From: Thiohalocapsa halophila
GTDB taxonomy: Bacteria > Pseudomonadota > Gammaproteobacteria > Chromatiales > Chromatiaceae
Reading direction: 5' to 3'
Assembly (NCBI RefSeq): GCF_016583825.1
Contig: NZ_NRRV01000013.1
Location: forward strand, 33,204-97,203
DNA: 64,000 nucleotides
The position numbers were made by a program, and so were the translations under genes. The notes under the pieces were generated by a model. That model saw only the letters and a program-made list of their open reading frames with translations, had not been told where the DNA came from and did no database searches. This document shows positions 25,633 through 33,984 of the stretch, piece after piece (position 1 is the stretch's first letter; every line of letters begins with the position of its first letter).

Positions 25633-27537
25633 TTGCTGCGTCCGCTGCCCATGAAGCATGTCCGCCTGCTGGTGATGGCCGACGACCTACCGCAGGCGTC
25701 CCTGACCCTGGCCGAGACCGCTAGCTTCCACCCGGATAACCGCCCGCCGGAGACCCAGGCACTGTCGGCTGCGCCGGGTCGGGACTATCGCGAGCGCTAC
25801 CGCCAGGCCGCCACGCGGCTGGATAAGATCGCCAAGCTCGTGGATGTGCCGGCCACGCCAATCATCCGGCAGGTGCACGTGGTGCACCCCGACGAGCTCG
25901 CCGCCGTCGGCATTCTGCTGCGCGAGCGTTGGGAGGAGGCCTCGCGGTTTGAAGAGGCCTTCCGCCGGCTGGACGAAGAAGAGCGCTTCATCCGCGATCA
26001 AGAGGTGGCGCTGGACAACTTCGCCAATCTCAAGATCGATCTCGGCAAGCTGCGCAGCAAGACACGGTTCCTGGACTTCTATGTCGGGATCGTGCCGCGG
26101 GAGAACGTGAGCCGGCTGGAAGGCGCGGTCCAGCTCGCCGATCACATCCTGTTCAACTATCTTGAGCGCGGCGACAGCGCCCATGTCATCATCGTCGGCC
26201 CCCGCGGCGAGCGTGAGGCGCAGCTCGGCTCGGTGCTGACGTCCGCCGGCTTCCAGTCCCTGCCCATCCCGAGCGATCTCGCCGATATGGACCCGGACGC
26301 CAAGCGCGAGGAGCTGGCGGCGCGCCGGGCCGAGCTCGCCGGCCAGCGCGACACCCTGCGCACCGAGCTTGCGCAGTGGGAGCAAGAGCACCGGGAGACC
26401 CTACTGGACGCCCGCCGCACACTGCTGCTGGCCGAGCCTTTCGTCACCCTGGACCCGTCCATCCACAGTGCGGGCCAGCTCGCCATGCTCTCGGGCTGGG
26501 TACCGCTGCGAGAGCTGCCGAGCCTGGCGGAGCGCCTGGAGCAGAGCATGTCGATGCCCTTCGACCTCAGCTTCCGCGACCCGCGCCCGGACGAGCGCCC
26601 GTTGGTGCCCACGGTGCCGGTGCGCAACCGCTGGCTCGCGCCCTTCGCGACCCTGGTCCAGCAATACGGCATCCCCCAGTACGGCGAAGTGGACCCGACG
26701 CCCATCTTCGCCTTCACCTTCCTGCTGATGTTCGGCTCCATGTTCGGCGACGTCGGCCAGGGTGCCGTCATCGCCGGGCTCGGCTGGTATTTCCGGGACA
26801 AGCTGGGCCGCTTCTGGCTGTTCGGGGTCACCGCCGGCCTGTCGTCGGTGTTCTTCGGCTTTCTCTACGGCAGCATCTTCGGCTACGAAGAGCTGCTGCC
26901 CGCACTCTGGACCAGCCCCATCCATCACCCGATCCTGATGCTCAAGATTGCGCTCGGCTATGGCGTGGTCTTCATTGTGGTGGCCTGTCTGCTGGCCATC
27001 TACAATCGCTTCGCCGTCAAGGACCCGGCGAGTGCCTGGCTGGGACACCACGGCATCGTCAATCTGGTGTTCTATCTGGCGCTGGTCTGGGGTGGTCTGC
27101 GGCTCACCGCCACCGGCAGCTTCGGCAGTCTGCCACTGTGGCTGATCCTCGCGAGCCTGGCGGCGCTGGCGGTCTATGCCTGGCGCCATCTCGACGTGCC
27201 GGCCGGGGAGCGGGTGCTGGTGGTCTTCATCGAGACCCTTGAGACCATCATCGGCTACATCTCCAACACACTCTCCTTCCTGCGCGTCGCCGCCTTCAGC
27301 CTGAACCACGCCGCCCTGTCCCTGGCGGTGCTGACGCTGGCGGACATGATGGGCACCATGGGCCACATCCTGGCCATCATCCTGGGCAATATCTTCGTGC
27401 TGGTGCTGGAGGGTGGCATCGTCATGATTCAAGTCATGCGGCTTCAGTACTACGAGGGCTTCTCGCGCTACTTCTCCGGCTCCGGCCACGAGTTCGCACC
27501 ACTGCGGTTGCGCCGCGGCGCCTCCGGCGCGGGCTGA
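25633..27537 (+). CDS. atpI: V-type ATPase subunit I (membrane stator, operon 2)
   Basis: The 634-aa protein has a soluble coiled-coil half (~1-340) and a membrane half with about seven spans from DPTPIFAFTFLLMFGSMFGD onward. The key arginine is in SNTLSFLRVAAFSLNHAALS. The TTG at 25633 is taken as start because GGCGGAGAAC lies just upstream and it yields MLRPLPMKHVRLLV. This matches the MLRPL start of the operon 1 paralogue. The internal ATG at 25651 has no ribosome-binding site. Confidence 0.92.
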   Translation: MLRPLPMKHVRLLVMADDLPQASLTLAETASFHPDNRPPETQALSAAPGRDYRERYRQAATRLDKIAKLVDVPATPIIRQVHVVHPDELAAVGILLRERWEEASRFEEAFRRLDEEERFIRDQEVALDNFANLKIDLGKLRSKTRFLDFYVGIVPRENVSRLEGAVQLADHILFNYLERGDSAHVIIVGPRGEREAQLGSVLTSAGFQSLPIPSDLADMDPDAKREELAARRAELAGQRDTLRTELAQWEQEHRETLLDARRTLLLAEPFVTLDPSIHSAGQLAMLSGWVPLRELPSLAERLEQSMSMPFDLSFRDPRPDERPLVPTVPVRNRWLAPFATLVQQYGIPQYGEVDPTPIFAFTFLLMFGSMFGDVGQGAVIAGLGWYFRDKLGRFWLFGVTAGLSSVFFGFLYGSIFGYEELLPALWTSPIHHPILMLKIALGYGVVFIVVACLLAIYNRFAVKDPASAWLGHHGIVNLVFYLALVWGGLRLTATGSFGSLPLWLILASLAALAVYAWRHLDVPAGERVLVVFIETLETIIGYISNTLSFLRVAAFSLNHAALSLAVLTLADMMGTMGHILAIILGNIFVLVLEGGIVMIQVMRLQYYEGFSRYFSGSGHEFAPLRLRRGASGAG

Positions 27538-27706
27538 CCCATGCAGACCTGAATCCCGGCAGCCCCACTATCGCCACATCCATCGTCAAGTAGGCAAAGA
27601 ATCAATGCCGCACGGCCGCCGGCTCACACCGGCTGCCCGGCAGCAACCGCAGCCCGCGGCTCAAGCTTTTCAGCAACGCACCTTCAGAATTCGAGGAACG
27701 ACAGTA

Positions 27707-28153
27707 ATGTATTGGCTCGCCGTCCTGATGTCCTTCGCCGTCGTCGGTCTCATCGCCACCGGCCTCTATCTGGAAATGCGCCCCACCGCCAGTCTGCGGC
27801 TGCCGCGCTGGAGCAAGCCCGCCGTGGGCGGACAGCTGCTCGTTTTCGTCGCCGCACAGTTCGGGCTGCTGCTGTTGGGCATCGACGAGGTCCTCGCCCA
27901 AGAGGCCATGGAGGTCGTCGAGGTGCAGGAGATCAGCATCGGCATGGGCATCGCCATCCTCGGCGCCGGCATCCCGACGGCACTCTCCACCATCGGCGCC
28001 GGCATCGCCGTGGGCCCCATCGGTGCGGCGTCGCTGGCGGCCATCACCGAGAAGCCGGAGACCCTGGGCCGCACCCTGATCTATCTGGGCCTCGCCGAGG
28101 GTATCGCCATCTACGGCCTGGTCATTTCCATCCTGCTGCTGAACCGGATCTGA
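27707..28153 (+). CDS. atpK: V-type ATPase subunit K (rotor ring, operon 2)
   Basis: The 148-aa proteolipid has a longer N-terminus than the operon 1 copy: one span (MYWLAVLMSFAVVGLIATGL), then a second (GGQLLVFVAAQFGLLLLGID). Two ring helices follow: GMGIAILGAGIPTALSTIGA and LIYLGLAEGIAIYGLVISIL. The carboxylate Glu is in GLAEGIAIYG, again followed by Gly. GAGGAACG precedes ATG 27707. The upstream in-frame Met at 27605 gives a Gln/Arg-rich non-membrane leader and is rejected. Confidence 0.92.
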   Translation: MYWLAVLMSFAVVGLIATGLYLEMRPTASLRLPRWSKPAVGGQLLVFVAAQFGLLLLGIDEVLAQEAMEVVEVQEISIGMGIAILGAGIPTALSTIGAGIAVGPIGAASLAAITEKPETLGRTLIYLGLAEGIAIYGLVISILLLNRI

Positions 28154-28159
28154 GCCACC

Positions 28160-28513
28160 ATGGCCGCCGCACCAGACTCAGCCTCGGAGCTACCGGCGAC
28201 GCGCATGCTCTTTCTCGGCGCCGACAGCCTCGCCGACGGCTTTCGGCTGATCGGCTTCGAGGCGCATGCGAACCCGAGCCCCGAGGACGTGGACCAGATT
28301 TTTCGCCAGTTGCACCAGTCCCGCGACAAGGCCTTCGTGATCGTCGACGAAGACGTCATGCGCTCCGGCGCCGCCAACTTGGCGCGGGTGCGCCGAGAAG
28401 GCGGACGCGTTGTGGTCATCGCCGTGCCGCCGCTAGCGGGTCCAGTGCAACTGGAGAGCGAGGTCGCCGACCGGCTCCAGGCCATGTTCGGCTCCAGCCA
28501 GCTTGGCTCGTAG
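28160..28513 (+). CDS. atpF: V-type ATPase subunit F (operon 2)
   Basis: The 117-aa protein has the subunit F pattern: MLFLGADSLADGFRLIGFEA, then KAFVIVDEDVMRS, then RVVVIAVPPLAGP and a C-terminal helix EVADRLQAMFGS. It starts 6 bp after K. F tunes rotation by contacting subunit D, which is missing from this operon. Confidence 0.88.
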   Translation: MAAAPDSASELPATRMLFLGADSLADGFRLIGFEAHANPSPEDVDQIFRQLHQSRDKAFVIVDEDVMRSGAANLARVRREGGRVVVIAVPPLAGPVQLESEVADRLQAMFGSSQLGS

Positions 28514-28672
28514 TGACGAGTTTCGAGTTTCGAGTGTCGAGTTTCGAGTGACGAGTAGCGAGTATCGAGTGTCGAGGAAGGAGCTACTCGCTCCTCGGTA
28601 CTCGCTCCTCGATACTCACTACTCGACACTCGATACTCACCCCCCTAGCCCCTAGCCCCTAGCCCTCAATCA
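28514..28672. repeat. Facing heptamer arrays CGAGTNN / NNACTCG between F and E genes
   Basis: About nine 7-bp units (CGAGTTT, CGAGTGT, CGAGTGA, CGAGTAG, CGAGTAT) run from 28518 to about 28577. Around GGAAGGAGCTACTCGCTCC the series turns into its inverse (TACTCGC, TACTCAC, ACACTCG, ATACTCA). The whole can fold into a long imperfect hairpin. A third set, CCCTAGC repeated, follows at about 28642-28665, directly before the subunit E start. Confidence 0.85.
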
Positions 28673-29317
28673 ATGGTCACCCAAGCACACGAGCTCGAAG
28701 AGGCGATCCTCGCCCGCGCCGAGCGCCTGGCCAACGAGTACCGCGAGCGCGCCAACCGCGCCCGCGATCAGATCCTGCGCGACGCCGCGGACAAGCTGCG
28801 CATGCGCGAGCAGCGCGAGGAGGCCATCGCCAAGTCCCTCGGCGAGCGCACCTACCGCCAGCAGGTCCAGGCGGAGGAGCTGAAGCTGCAAAGCCACCTG
28901 GACCGAGTGCGCTGGAACCTGGTACGAGACGTAGAGCACCGCCTCGCCGAGCGCATGCAGACACACGCGAAAGACACGCAGGCCTACCTAAAGACCCTGA
29001 CCGGCTTCATTGCCACCGCCGCCGAGACCATGGAGCACGACGACCTGCGAGTCGCCGCCAATGCCCATGATCTCAAGCTGCTGAGCCAGCACTGGGAGAC
29101 GGTCAAAGCGGCACTGCCCGAGGACGCCCGAGTCACACTGGCGGAGGAGCCCATCGACACCGAGGCCGGCGTGCTGGTCAGCAGTGCCGACGGGCGGATT
29201 CGCGTAGACAACACCCTGGAGGGCCGCATGGCACGGCTGCGCCTGCGCATCCAGCAGGCGATCTTGGAGCGGCTGCTGCCGAACGGGCTGGAGACGGGGG
29301 CGTTGTTAGGAGGATGA
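28673..29317 (+). CDS. atpE: V-type ATPase subunit E (peripheral stalk, operon 2)
   Basis: The 214-aa protein has a long charged N-terminal helix (LEEAILARAERLANEYRERA) and the family-typical C-terminal domain with GVLVSSADGRIRVDNTLEGR and MARLRLRIQQAILERLL. It pairs with the H/G coiled coil. Unlike operon 1, where E overlaps its neighbours, it is separated on both sides by heptamer-repeat spacers of 159 and 285 bp. Confidence 0.92.
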   Translation: MVTQAHELEEAILARAERLANEYRERANRARDQILRDAADKLRMREQREEAIAKSLGERTYRQQVQAEELKLQSHLDRVRWNLVRDVEHRLAERMQTHAKDTQAYLKTLTGFIATAAETMEHDDLRVAANAHDLKLLSQHWETVKAALPEDARVTLAEEPIDTEAGVLVSSADGRIRVDNTLEGRMARLRLRIQQAILERLLPNGLETGALLGG

Positions 29318-29324
29318 GGAAGTG

Positions 29325-29540
29325 CGGAGTACGGAGTACGGAGTACGGGGTGCCATGCCGAAATCGCGCCACGTACTCCGTACTCTGCAATTCGCCTGAA
29401 AGCATGAAAAGTACGCAGCGCGAAGAGCCGGACTACCGCTCATAAGCCGGCCCCACGTACTTCGTACTTCCTTCGTACTTCGTACTTCGTACTTCGTACT
29501 TCGTACTTCGTACTTCGTACTTCGCACTTCGCACTTCTTA
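29325..29540. repeat. Heptamer-bounded ~130-bp element, copy 1 (before atpA)
   Basis: CGGAGTA is repeated three times, then comes a core (29344-29456: GGGGTGCCATGCCG ... CCGGACTACCGCTCA), then about ten CTTCGTA-type heptamers to about 29540. Copy 2 at 31450-31602 shares the core with a few percent differences. The heptamers at the two ends are inverted relative to each other (GTACGAA versus TTCGTAC families). Confidence 0.85.
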
Positions 29541-29602
29541 CTCGCCACTTGCTCCAGCGTCCCTGCTTCTTGCCAGTTTTCCCAACCCCGACCTGAACAC
29601 CC

Positions 29603-31396
29603 ATGCCCGACAAACACCGCACCGGCACCGTCCGCGACATCAACGGCCCCATCGTCACCATCGACCTGCCCGGCGTGCGCAGCGGCGAGCAGGTGCGCAT
29701 CGGCGAGATCGGCCTGGTCGGCGAGGTGATCTCGCTATCCGGCCAACAGGCGGTGGTGCAGACCTACGAGGGCACCGACGGCGTGCGCCCCGGCGAGCCC
29801 GCCATGGGCCTAGGCTGGCCACTGTCGGTGGAGCTGGGCCCCGGCCTGATGGGCGGCATCTTCGACGGCGTGCAGCGGCCGCTGTCGAAGATCGCGCTGC
29901 AATCCGGCGACTACATCGCCCGCGGCCTCGACGTGCCGGCGCTGGACCGCTCCAAGCAATGGGAGTTCGAGCCGAGCCACGACCTCGAGCCCGGCCAGGC
30001 CGTCGGCCCCGGCACCGTGCTCGGCACGGTGCAGGAAACCGAGGTTGTCGTGCACAAGGTGCTGGTGCCGCCCGGCATCCAGGGCGAGCTGGAAGAGGTC
30101 GCACCGGCGGGCGAATACGACATCGAGTCCACCATCGCCCATGTGCGTGATGCCAAGGGCACCAGCCACAGGCTCAGCCTCTACCACCGCTGGCCGGTGC
30201 GCCGCCCGCGGCCCTATCACCAACGCGACGACGGCGTCTCGCCCTTGATCACAGGCCAGCGCGTCATCGACACCTTCTTCCCGCAGCTCAAGGGCGGCAA
30301 GGGCGCCGTGCCCGGGCCCTTCGGCGCCGGCAAAACCGTGGTGCAGCAGCAGATCGCACGCTGGTCCAACGCCGACATCGTCATCTACGTCGGCTGCGGC
30401 GAGCGCGGCAACGAGCTCGTCGATGTGCTGGAGAGCTTCCCGAAGCTCGAAGACCCCTACTCCGGGCGCAAGCTCATGGAGCGCACGCTGCTGGTGGCCA
30501 ACACCTCCAACATGCCGGTGGTGGCGCGCGAGGCCTCCGTCTACGTCGGCCTCACCATGGCCGAGTACTACCGCGACATGGGCTATGACGTCGTCATGCT
30601 CGCCGACAGCACCTCGCGCTGGGCCGAGGCTCTGCGCGAGGTCTCCGGCCGCCTCGGGCAAATGCCAGTCGAGGAAGGCTACCCGGCCTACCTCTCCTCC
30701 CGGCTTGCTGCCGTCTACGAGCGTGCCGGGCGCGTCGAGACCCATGGCGCCGGCTCCGGCTCTGTGACCCTGATCGGCGCCGTCTCGCCCCCCGGCGGCG
30801 ACTTTTCCGAGCCTGTCACCAGCCACACCAAGGACATCATCGAGACCTTCTGGGCCCTGTCCAAGGAGCTCGCCGACGCCCGCCACTACCCGAGCATCGA
30901 CTGGGTGACCAGCTTCTCCGGCCATGTCCACACCGCCGCCGAATGGTGGCACGAAGAGGTGGACCGCCGCTGGGAGCAGCGCCGCACCGAGGCCCTGGCA
31001 CTACTGGCCCGCGACGCCGAGCTCTCGCGCATCGTCAACCTGGTGGGCCCCGAGGCCCTGTCCGACGCCCAGCGCTGGCAGCTGGAGGGCGCCGCGCTGA
31101 TCAAGGAAGGCGTGCTGCAGCAAAGCGCGCTGGACGACGTGGACACCTTCTGCTCGCCCGACAAGCAGTTCGCGCTGCTGGACCTGGCCCTGTCCATCTA
31201 CGACAAGGGCATGGCGCTCATCGAGATCGGCGTACCGGTGTCGGAGCTCGCCGACATGCCCCAGCTCGCCAAGGCGCGCCGCTGCAAGTCCATGTACAAC
31301 AGCGACCAAGTGGCGGAGATCCGCACCTTCGCGCAGGAAGTCGAGCAGGCGTTCGAGGGGATTCGGTTGGAGTATGCCAAGCAGAGTGTGGATTAA
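29603..31396 (+). CDS. atpA: V-type ATPase catalytic subunit A (operon 2)
   Basis: The 597-aa protein carries INGPIVTIDLPG, GLMGGIFDGVQRPL, the insert domain ending YHRWPVRRPRPYHQ, and the P-loop GPFGAGKT at 238-245. VGCGERGNELVDVLESFPKL, NTSNMPVVAREASVYVGLT and ADSTSRWAEALREVSGRLGQ follow. It is a full-length, conventional catalytic subunit and is more canonical than the operon 1 copy. It lies between two copies of a 130-bp repeat element. Confidence 0.97.
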   Translation: MPDKHRTGTVRDINGPIVTIDLPGVRSGEQVRIGEIGLVGEVISLSGQQAVVQTYEGTDGVRPGEPAMGLGWPLSVELGPGLMGGIFDGVQRPLSKIALQSGDYIARGLDVPALDRSKQWEFEPSHDLEPGQAVGPGTVLGTVQETEVVVHKVLVPPGIQGELEEVAPAGEYDIESTIAHVRDAKGTSHRLSLYHRWPVRRPRPYHQRDDGVSPLITGQRVIDTFFPQLKGGKGAVPGPFGAGKTVVQQQIARWSNADIVIYVGCGERGNELVDVLESFPKLEDPYSGRKLMERTLLVANTSNMPVVAREASVYVGLTMAEYYRDMGYDVVMLADSTSRWAEALREVSGRLGQMPVEEGYPAYLSSRLAAVYERAGRVETHGAGSGSVTLIGAVSPPGGDFSEPVTSHTKDIIETFWALSKELADARHYPSIDWVTSFSGHVHTAAEWWHEEVDRRWEQRRTEALALLARDAELSRIVNLVGPEALSDAQRWQLEGAALIKEGVLQQSALDDVDTFCSPDKQFALLDLALSIYDKGMALIEIGVPVSELADMPQLAKARRCKSMYNSDQVAEIRTFAQEVEQAFEGIRLEYAKQSVD

Positions 31397-31444
31397 TCAG
31401 TGCATTGGAGTACGAGCTGGTGACATGCTTCGCGACCGAAAAGA

Positions 31445-31602
31445 GTACGAAGTACGAAGTACGAAGTACGGGGTGCCATGCCGATATCGCGTCACGTACT
31501 CCGTACTCTGCACTTCGCCTGCAAGCACGAAAAGCACGCAGCGCGAAGAACCGGACTACCGCTCATGAGCCGCCCCACGTGCTTCGTACTTCGTACTAAG
31601 CC
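31445..31602. repeat. Heptamer-bounded ~130-bp element, copy 2 (before atpB)
   Basis: Starts with GTACGAA heptamers (31445-31470), contains the same core as 29344-29456, and ends with TTCGTAC heptamers (about 31582-31598). The core differs from copy 1 by scattered substitutions and a one-base indel. The two copies flank the atpA gene as direct repeats about 2.12 kb apart. Confidence 0.85.
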
Positions 31603-31659
31603 GGCCACAACAACGCCCGGCTTCCGTTCACGTTTCAGCCCAACACAAACCGCAACGCC

Positions 31660-33045
31660 ATGAGCATTAAGGAATACCGCACCGCCAGCCGAGCCCACGG
31701 CGGCCTCATTGCCGTTCGCGATACCCCCGGCGTCGCCTTCGGTGACCGGGTGCGCATCACCGACAGCGCCGGCGACACCCGTGACGGGCAGGTGATCCGT
31801 GCCGCGGACGAAGAGGTCCTGATCCTGGTGTTCGAGGGCATCGAGGACCTGGACCTGGAGGACATCTGGGTGCGCTTCCTGGATGAGCCGGTGGAGATCG
31901 CCCTGTCCCCAGAGATCCTCGGGCGCGAGTTCAACGGCCTCGGCGAGCCGCGCGACGGCCGCCCGCCGGTGCTCTCCAACATCCGCCGGCCCGTGGGCGG
32001 CTCCGCCATCAACCCCGCCGCGCGCACCTACCCGCGGGAGTTCATCCAGACCGGCGTGTCCACCATCGACGGGCTCAACTCCCTGGTGCGCGGGCAGAAG
32101 CTGCCGATCTTCTCGGGCTCCGGCCTGCCGCACAACCGGCTCGCGGCGCAGATCGTCCGCCAGGCCAAACTCAAGGACGAGGACACCAGCTTCTCCATCG
32201 TCTTCGCGGCCATGGGCGTCTCCTATGCCGACGCCAAGTTCTTCCGCGACGAGTTCGCCAACTCCGGCGTGCTGCGCAACGTGGTGATGTTCGTGAACCT
32301 CGCCGACGACCCGCCGGTGGAGCGCCTCACCCTGCCGCGCACCGCGCTCACCGCCGCCGAGTACCTGGCCTACGACCTCGACCGCCACGTGCTCGTGGTC
32401 ATGACGGACATGACCTACTACGCCGAGGCCTTGCGGGAGGTGGCCACGGCCAAGGGTGACGTGCCCGCGCGCAAGGGCTATCCGGGCTATCTCTATTCCG
32501 ACCTCGCCGAGATCTACGAGCGCTGCGGGCGCATCCATGAGCGCCACGGGAGCATCACCATGATGCCGGTGGTGTCCATGCCCTCCGACGACATCACCCA
32601 CCCCATCCCGGACCTCACGGGCTATATCACCGAGGGTCAGATCGTGCTCTCCCGCGAGCTCCAGAACCAGGGCATCTACCCGCCGGTGCACATCTCCCCG
32701 AGCCTGTCCCGGCTGATGAAGGACGGCATCGGCAAGGACGACACCCGCGAGGACCACCCGCATGTCGCGGCCCAGCTCTACGCCCTCTACGCTCGGGCGC
32801 TGGAGACCCGCAACCTCGCCAGCATCATCGGCGCGGACGAGCTCTCCGAGCGCGACCGGCGTTATCTCAAGTTCGCCGACGACTTCGACAAGCGCTTCGT
32901 CGCCCAGGACGAGGCCGAAGACCGCAGCATCGACGCCACGCTCAACCTCGCCTGGGACCTCATGAGCGCCTTCCCGCGGGAGATGCTGACACGCCTGTCG
33001 GAGACGGAGCTGGCGAAGTATTATCGGGCGGCCGAGTCTGAATAA
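31660..33045 (+). CDS. atpB: V-type ATPase subunit B (non-catalytic, operon 2)
   Basis: The 461-aa protein has EYRTASRAHGGLIAVRDTPG, FNGLGEPRDGRPP, FIQTGVSTIDGLNSLVRGQK, LPIFSGSGLPHNRLAAQIVR and YPGYLYSDLAEIYERCGRI. It ends LTRLSETELAKYYRAAESE, the usual V-type B layout. Its stop overlaps the start of a cysteine-cluster gene (TAATG at 33043-33047). No subunit D gene follows, which is unusual for the A-B-D order. Confidence 0.96.
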   Translation: MSIKEYRTASRAHGGLIAVRDTPGVAFGDRVRITDSAGDTRDGQVIRAADEEVLILVFEGIEDLDLEDIWVRFLDEPVEIALSPEILGREFNGLGEPRDGRPPVLSNIRRPVGGSAINPAARTYPREFIQTGVSTIDGLNSLVRGQKLPIFSGSGLPHNRLAAQIVRQAKLKDEDTSFSIVFAAMGVSYADAKFFRDEFANSGVLRNVVMFVNLADDPPVERLTLPRTALTAAEYLAYDLDRHVLVVMTDMTYYAEALREVATAKGDVPARKGYPGYLYSDLAEIYERCGRIHERHGSITMMPVVSMPSDDITHPIPDLTGYITEGQIVLSRELQNQGIYPPVHISPSLSRLMKDGIGKDDTREDHPHVAAQLYALYARALETRNLASIIGADELSERDRRYLKFADDFDKRFVAQDEAEDRSIDATLNLAWDLMSAFPREMLTRLSETELAKYYRAAESE

Positions 33046-33338
33046 TGCCCATCACCTGCGACAGCTGCGCCGCCGCCTGCTGCCGACTCGAAGTCCCCTG
33101 CGTCGGCGTTGAGGACATCCCGAGCCATCTGATCGCGCACTTGACCGAGGCCGATGCCGCCGGCAATCGCCGCATGCGCCGGCTCGACGACGGCTGGTGT
33201 GCGGCCGTCGACCGCAACGCGATGAACTGCCGTTTCTACGAGCACCGGCCCCTGCCCTGCCGAGAGCTGACGATGGGCGGGGACGAGTGCCTCGCTGCAC
33301 GCGAGCGCCTTGCGGGCGATGCTGAGTCGATGCTGTGA
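33045..33338 (+). CDS. YkgJ-type cysteine-cluster protein
   Basis: The 97-aa protein starts MPITCDSCAAACCRLEVPC. Further Cys residues are in GWCAAVDRNAMNCRFYEHRP and PCRELTMGGDEC, so about nine cysteines in total, fitting the zinc/iron-chelating YkgJ family. The start overlaps the V-ATPase B stop, which makes translational coupling likely. Its link to the ATPase is unclear; it occupies the slot where subunit D is expected but has no similarity to D. Confidence 0.75.
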   Translation: MPITCDSCAAACCRLEVPCVGVEDIPSHLIAHLTEADAAGNRRMRRLDDGWCAAVDRNAMNCRFYEHRPLPCRELTMGGDECLAARERLAGDAESML

Positions 33339-33390
33339 TAGGCGTTACTGAGCACCCACGCTGCTCCACGGCCCGAGGCGGAGCGCCCCG

Positions 33391-33885
33391 ATGTCTGCGC
33401 TGACCAAACCCGACCCCGAGCACACCGTCGAACCGAGCGCCGGGCAATTGTCCGAGCTGTACGAGCAGGACTATGCCCGCTGGCTCTTTGAGAACGCAGC
33501 CCTACTGCGTGCGGGTCGCCTGGAAGGGCTGGACGCCGAGAACATCGCCGAGGAGTTGGAGGACATGGGGCGCAGTGAAGGCCGGACTGTGCGCAGCCAC
33601 TTCCGGGTCCTGATCACCCACCTGCTCAAATGGGAATACCAGGCGGACCAGCGCAGCAGCGGCTGGCGTGGCTCCATCTACAATGCTCGACGAACCATCG
33701 AGCGACGGCTGCGCGAGAGCCCCAGCCTACGCCGCCGCTTGCAGGAGTTCATCGCTGACGTGTATCCGGATGGCGTCTTCAACGCCGCCAACGAAACCGG
33801 GCTGCCGGAGTCCACCTTCCCCGAGCGTTGCCCGTATAGCATTGATGAGCTGCTGAGCACCGACTTCTGGCCCGACGCCGACTGA
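33391..33885 (+). CDS. DUF29-family protein
   Basis: The 164-aa protein shows LYEQDYARWLFENAALLRAG, ENIAEELEDMGRSEGRTV, LITHLLKWEYQ, GWRGSIYNARRTIERRL and FPERCPYSIDELLSTDFWPD. It is a clear paralogue of the 15182-15655 protein. Function unknown. It converges with the minus-strand gene at 33985. Confidence 0.9.
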   Translation: MSALTKPDPEHTVEPSAGQLSELYEQDYARWLFENAALLRAGRLEGLDAENIAEELEDMGRSEGRTVRSHFRVLITHLLKWEYQADQRSSGWRGSIYNARRTIERRLRESPSLRRRLQEFIADVYPDGVFNAANETGLPESTFPERCPYSIDELLSTDFWPDAD

Positions 33886-33984
33886 CGCGCGCGACGAGCG
33901 CTGCGGCCGGGACCCTGCGGATCGGCTCGCCGCCATACCCTGCGTGCGCGTCGTATCCTTCCCGGTGCGATCCTTGTTCTAGCC

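Noticed and set aside
19563..28153. Na+-specific V-ATPase rings
   Set aside because: The residue after the key Glu is Gly in both K proteins and no Gln ligand is obvious; sequence does not support Na+ specificity, though it does not exclude it.
29440..29617. Short minus-strand ORFs within heptamer tracts
   Set aside because: Their sequences (repeats of KYEVRST-like residues) are translations of 7-bp repeats.
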